NCBI GenBank assembly: GCA_958510825.1 | Contig: OY294048.1 | Location: forward strand, 38,715,026 to 38,779,025 | From: Brachypterus glaber | Taxonomy: Eukaryota > Arthropoda > Insecta > Coleoptera > Kateretidae | Direction: 5' to 3' | DNA length: 64,000 bases | Shown here: positions 61,217 to 64,000 of the stretch, one piece after another | Position numbering within the stretch: the first letter of the stretch is position 1 | How the letters are laid out: the number at the start of each line of letters is the position of its first letter | The notes under the pieces: generated by a model | Databases searched by the model: none | The model's input: only the letters and a program-made list of their open reading frames with translations | Told to the model about the DNA's origin: nothing | Translations under genes and position numbers: made by a program

Positions 61217-62107
61217 ATCGGTTAATCCAAGCTTGCGTATTATACACTGTTTAATCCAAGATTAATTATACAAAACAACTTTGTACTATAACGTTCTACA
61301 AGTAACGTTGGTCCTAAGGCATGCAAGTCCCGGGTCCAGCAAACTTGACCCGGTATACCCAAAACACCAAGAAAAAAATGAGCTCATAAAGTGCCTTTTT
61401 TATGACGGATTCGTGTTCAGCATCCTAAAATACATAAGAATAGGTGGGTCTCAACCCCAGCACAGCCATTTTTTTTGTGGGCCTGTGTAATTTACAATTT
61501 TGGCGAAGGCGCGGTTCTAGGTTTGGTCTTTTAAAAATAAACCTTTTTTTTTATTGTTCTGTGATTTATGAAAATTATAAGGGCCCTGGGGCCCCAGGTT
61601 GTGAAATGTTAAAACTGGAAAAAAGCTTTGCGCCTGGCGAAATTTTGATGTCGAAGACAAAAAGAAAGCCCTCGCCCTTAAAAAAAGCGTTATCCCTGAA
61701 AAAGGTCCTCACCTCTGGAAAAGCTTTATCCCTGAAAAAGACCCACACCTCTGAAAAAAGATTTTGACGACTAAAAAAAGTCCTTACCTCTGAAAAATAG
61801 CTGCGCAACGTATGAAGGGCCCCGATTGTGGAAGCGCGACATAAGCCTGGAGCCCCAACTGAATTATTTACTGATAATTTAAGAATTCTTTTGGTAATCA
61901 ATATTATAAGATTTTTATTCTATTATATCTAAAACCACTATTTTTTCTGTAATAAATCTATAGGAAAAGTTTTATTTTTCTTACTAGTGCGAAAAGTAAA
62001 GAGTCGTCGTCGATGGGTTGATTTCTAATAAAAATTGTATAAAGTGCATTTTGCATATTTTTGATATTTTCAGCTTTTAAAACATGGACAAGGGGCATGT
62101 TTTTTTT
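61217..62107. other. Intergenic with short imperfect tandem repeats at 61670-61800
   Basis: Units of about 35 bases with TTATCCCTGAAAAAG and CACCTCTG(A/G)AAAA, repeated three to four times. They lie between GGGGCCCCAGG at 61580 and GGAGCCCC at 61850. The open frames on both strands come from the repeat. Confidence 0.6.
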
Positions 62108-62345
62108 ATGAAGCTGAAGTATGCAACGTTTTGTTTGCAATGAAAATTCAAATAGTATATTGAAGTACTAGTTTCATAACATACGTTTTTAGCGCACGAG
62201 TACACGTTTAGAAAACAATCCGCTTGCGGAGAATTTTTTAAAGTACTAGTGCGATAAACACGTGTTATGGAAAAGTCCAAACCAAGTGCTTTAATATACT
62301 ATTTGAATTTTCGATGCAAAAAAACGTTTCAAACTTCAGCTTCAT
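62108..62345. repeat. Palindromic MITE-like repeat (copy 2)
   Basis: ATGAAGCTGAAGTATGCAAC and its mirror ...AACTTCAGCTTCAT bound 238 bases, related to 11700-11912. Compared with that copy it has about ten extra bases at 62272-62283, which form GTTTGGACTTT on the minus strand. Confidence 0.85.
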
Positions 62346-63271
62346 GTTTTTTTTTAAATAGAAGTGGGTCGTTTGGCCACAATTTAAAAGGTCATGTTGG
62401 TTTTGATTTTTAATTTATTTTTTGGTAAAATTTTATATATAAAATATCACTTAAAATTAGTTTAAAAATATATTTTACTTTTTTTGTATCTATTTTGAAA
62501 ATTTCTTGTCTTTTTTAATGATTTTTTGACGAAAATTTCCATTTTCAGCCCTATTTTAAACCCCCCAACAAAGTCTTGAAAATAAAAAAAATTGACCATG
62601 ATCAAATAGATAATTGTATGCTTTAAAATTAGGTATTATGTAAACAAATTAAGAAATTCTTGATCCTTACTCATATTGGAGTTGATTTAAATAAACCATA
62701 GAAAAAATGGTTTATTATGTAAACAATTCCACAAAATCTAAAATTGTTAATTTTATGCAACAAACAAAAAAAGCCCATTTTTTAGGAGAACATTAAATGA
62801 AACAAAAAACTGAAAATAATATATTGGTCCATTTACACCGTTAATGCGTGCGACCATTTAAATCACAGATTGTAAACTTTAAACCACAATGAACTCACCT
62901 TTTCCCGATGAGAAACAGAATTATATAAGTCCTTCATGTAACCGAGCACTTTAATTCATGAGCATTACTGTCTCACACTCGCGATCACTGAAACCAGAGC
63001 AAACTGACATAAACGACTTGTGGGTAAAATTGGCAAAAGACTGAAACTCTTCGAGAATTCTTCGTGGATTTATAGTAATAGTCTTTTTGGGGTCATCAGG
63101 TAACGGGAAGATTGTCTGCCGCGATGATCTCTTACGAGGGATGTATAATGCGTTGAATTTTAAAATTATTATTTTGCAAGAGGTTGTTGAAAAATGTCAG
63201 CTTATCAGTTTTGTTTAATTATCTGCACGAGTTACAACGTACGTGGACCACGTAACGTGGTACAATATACC
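62346..63271. other. Intergenic, nothing recognised
   Basis: AT-rich, no gene supported. Confidence 0.5.
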
Positions 63272-63525
63272 CAACGAACTAATAACTCTTATTTCTAGAA
63301 TACGCATACCGTTAAAATAAAGTATCGCCAACATCACGGTTTGTTTGTAAACAAATAGTAGGTATATTCAGTCCTGAACAATAATAGTTACCAGTAACTG
63401 GTATTGTTGTCTCTGTTAGAACAAAGATGTGCGAGTAAGACAGACGAATGTTTATGTTGCCGACGTTTTTGTCAGTTTTAACGAATGAAATGCCTATTCT
63501 AGAGAGAAGAGTTATTAGTTCGTTG
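63272..63525 (-). mobile_element. hAT-like MITE (copy 4), inverted
   Basis: Same family as 53976-54229 in the opposite orientation, 254 bases. The flanking octamers AATATACC and AATATGTC agree at six of eight positions, suggesting a decayed target duplication. Confidence 0.88.
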
Positions 63526-63615
63526 AATATGTCACATGCTCCAAATAGCACCACTCTTTTTTTTTGTAGTTCAAGTATTACGTAACGCAAACTGTACCAA
63601 AATTCATACACTTCA

Positions 63616-63702
63616 TAGATATTATATTTTGGCTACCCCCGTAACACCTCCGTAACACCCACCCTATTTGGGAGGGTAGCCAAAACTTAAAATCTCTATG
63701 GC
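63616..63702. repeat. Short hairpin repeat (copy 2)
   Basis: TATTTTGGCTACCCCC and GGAGGGTAGCCAAAAC-type arms, related to 13172-13257. CAAGTATTACGTAACGC lies upstream. Confidence 0.7.
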
Positions 63703-63710
63703 CTTTGACC

Positions 63711-63808
63711 CTTTCGCTCCTGTAGGGACATATATGTCCCAGCAGATGTTTAAAAATAACTTTCACTCCTGTATGGACATATATGTCCCAGCAGATGTTC
63801 AATAAATC
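63711..63808. repeat. Tandem pair of about 49 bp
   Basis: Two units contain CTCCTGTA(G/T)GGACATATATG and TCCCAGCAGATGTT. Each has a GGACATATATGTCC palindrome. Confidence 0.9.
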
Positions 63809-64000
63809 CTATAGACAAAAAAAAAACATTTAAAATGCACAGAACAGGGACTTTTTAGTATTTTATAGTCTAAACTTGATATCAAGTGATATCAATAATT
63901 AACTATAAGTTACTAATATGATATATTTGTCCAGCTTTAAAACACTATATTATGTGACCCTGCACAAAGAAACCCAGTTAGTGTGTCAAATTAACGTATT
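63809..64000. other. Window end, nothing recognised
   Basis: AT-rich sequence, no feature seen. Confidence 0.5.

Noticed and set aside
61444..61901. Overlapping frames on both strands with Lys/Ser or Phe-rich repeats
   Set aside because: They derive from the imperfect 35-base tandem repeat and have no protein-family support.
53956..63611. Related short open frames containing the DKNVGNINIRL stretch as a conserved gene family
   Set aside because: They are translations of the hAT-like MITE copies and run into the terminal inverted repeats.
63711..63808. CRISPR array (repeat units with palindromes)
   Set aside because: Only two adjacent units without spacers, in eukaryotic DNA.

Overview
The window looks like insect nuclear DNA: AT-rich, with GT-AG introns, three multi-exon protein genes of clear animal type, and a very high density of small inverted-repeat transposons, tRNA-SINE, LINE and microsatellite sequence. 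No closer taxon can be defended from the sequence alone. A run of exactly 200 N (39210-39409) shows that it comes from a scaffolded assembly.

The coding part lies in the first 29 kb. FBXO9 (minus strand, 9933 to 2375, eight coding exons) encodes a TPR-like plus F-box substrate adaptor of an SCF ubiquitin ligase. Head to head with it, and separated by about 0.5 kb that must hold both promoters, is PSMD4/Rpn10 (plus strand, 10469 to 17580, six exons). This is the VWA plus UIM ubiquitin receptor of the 26S proteasome. The divergent pair therefore joins substrate ubiquitination with recognition of ubiquitinated substrates. A broken tandem copy of the Rpn10 3' end follows at 18326-18715.

The third gene (minus strand, 29242 to 23310, three exons) encodes a predicted secreted protein of about 1700 residues. 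A Thr/Ser/Pro-rich mucin-like region of more than 1000 residues precedes a C-terminal serpin fold. The reactive-centre loop of that serpin is unusually long and lacks the canonical inhibitory hinge.

From 29.3 kb to the end I find no host gene. This part consists of mobile and foldback DNA: four copies of one ~250 bp hAT-like MITE, another hAT-like MITE with a perfect 8 bp target duplication, several larger elements ending in CCC(A/T)G, a truncated LINE tail nested inside one of them, a tRNA-derived SINE, a 1.1 kb tandem duplication, dispersed repeats that carry minisatellites, and many hairpins. Similar elements fill the introns of FBXO9 and Rpn10.

The most unexpected signal is the 11-base word GTTTGGACTTT, found at least eleven times on both strands. 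Several copies sit exactly where paralogous repeats differ by an insertion or a deletion-replacement. It may be real filler DNA or an assembly artefact.
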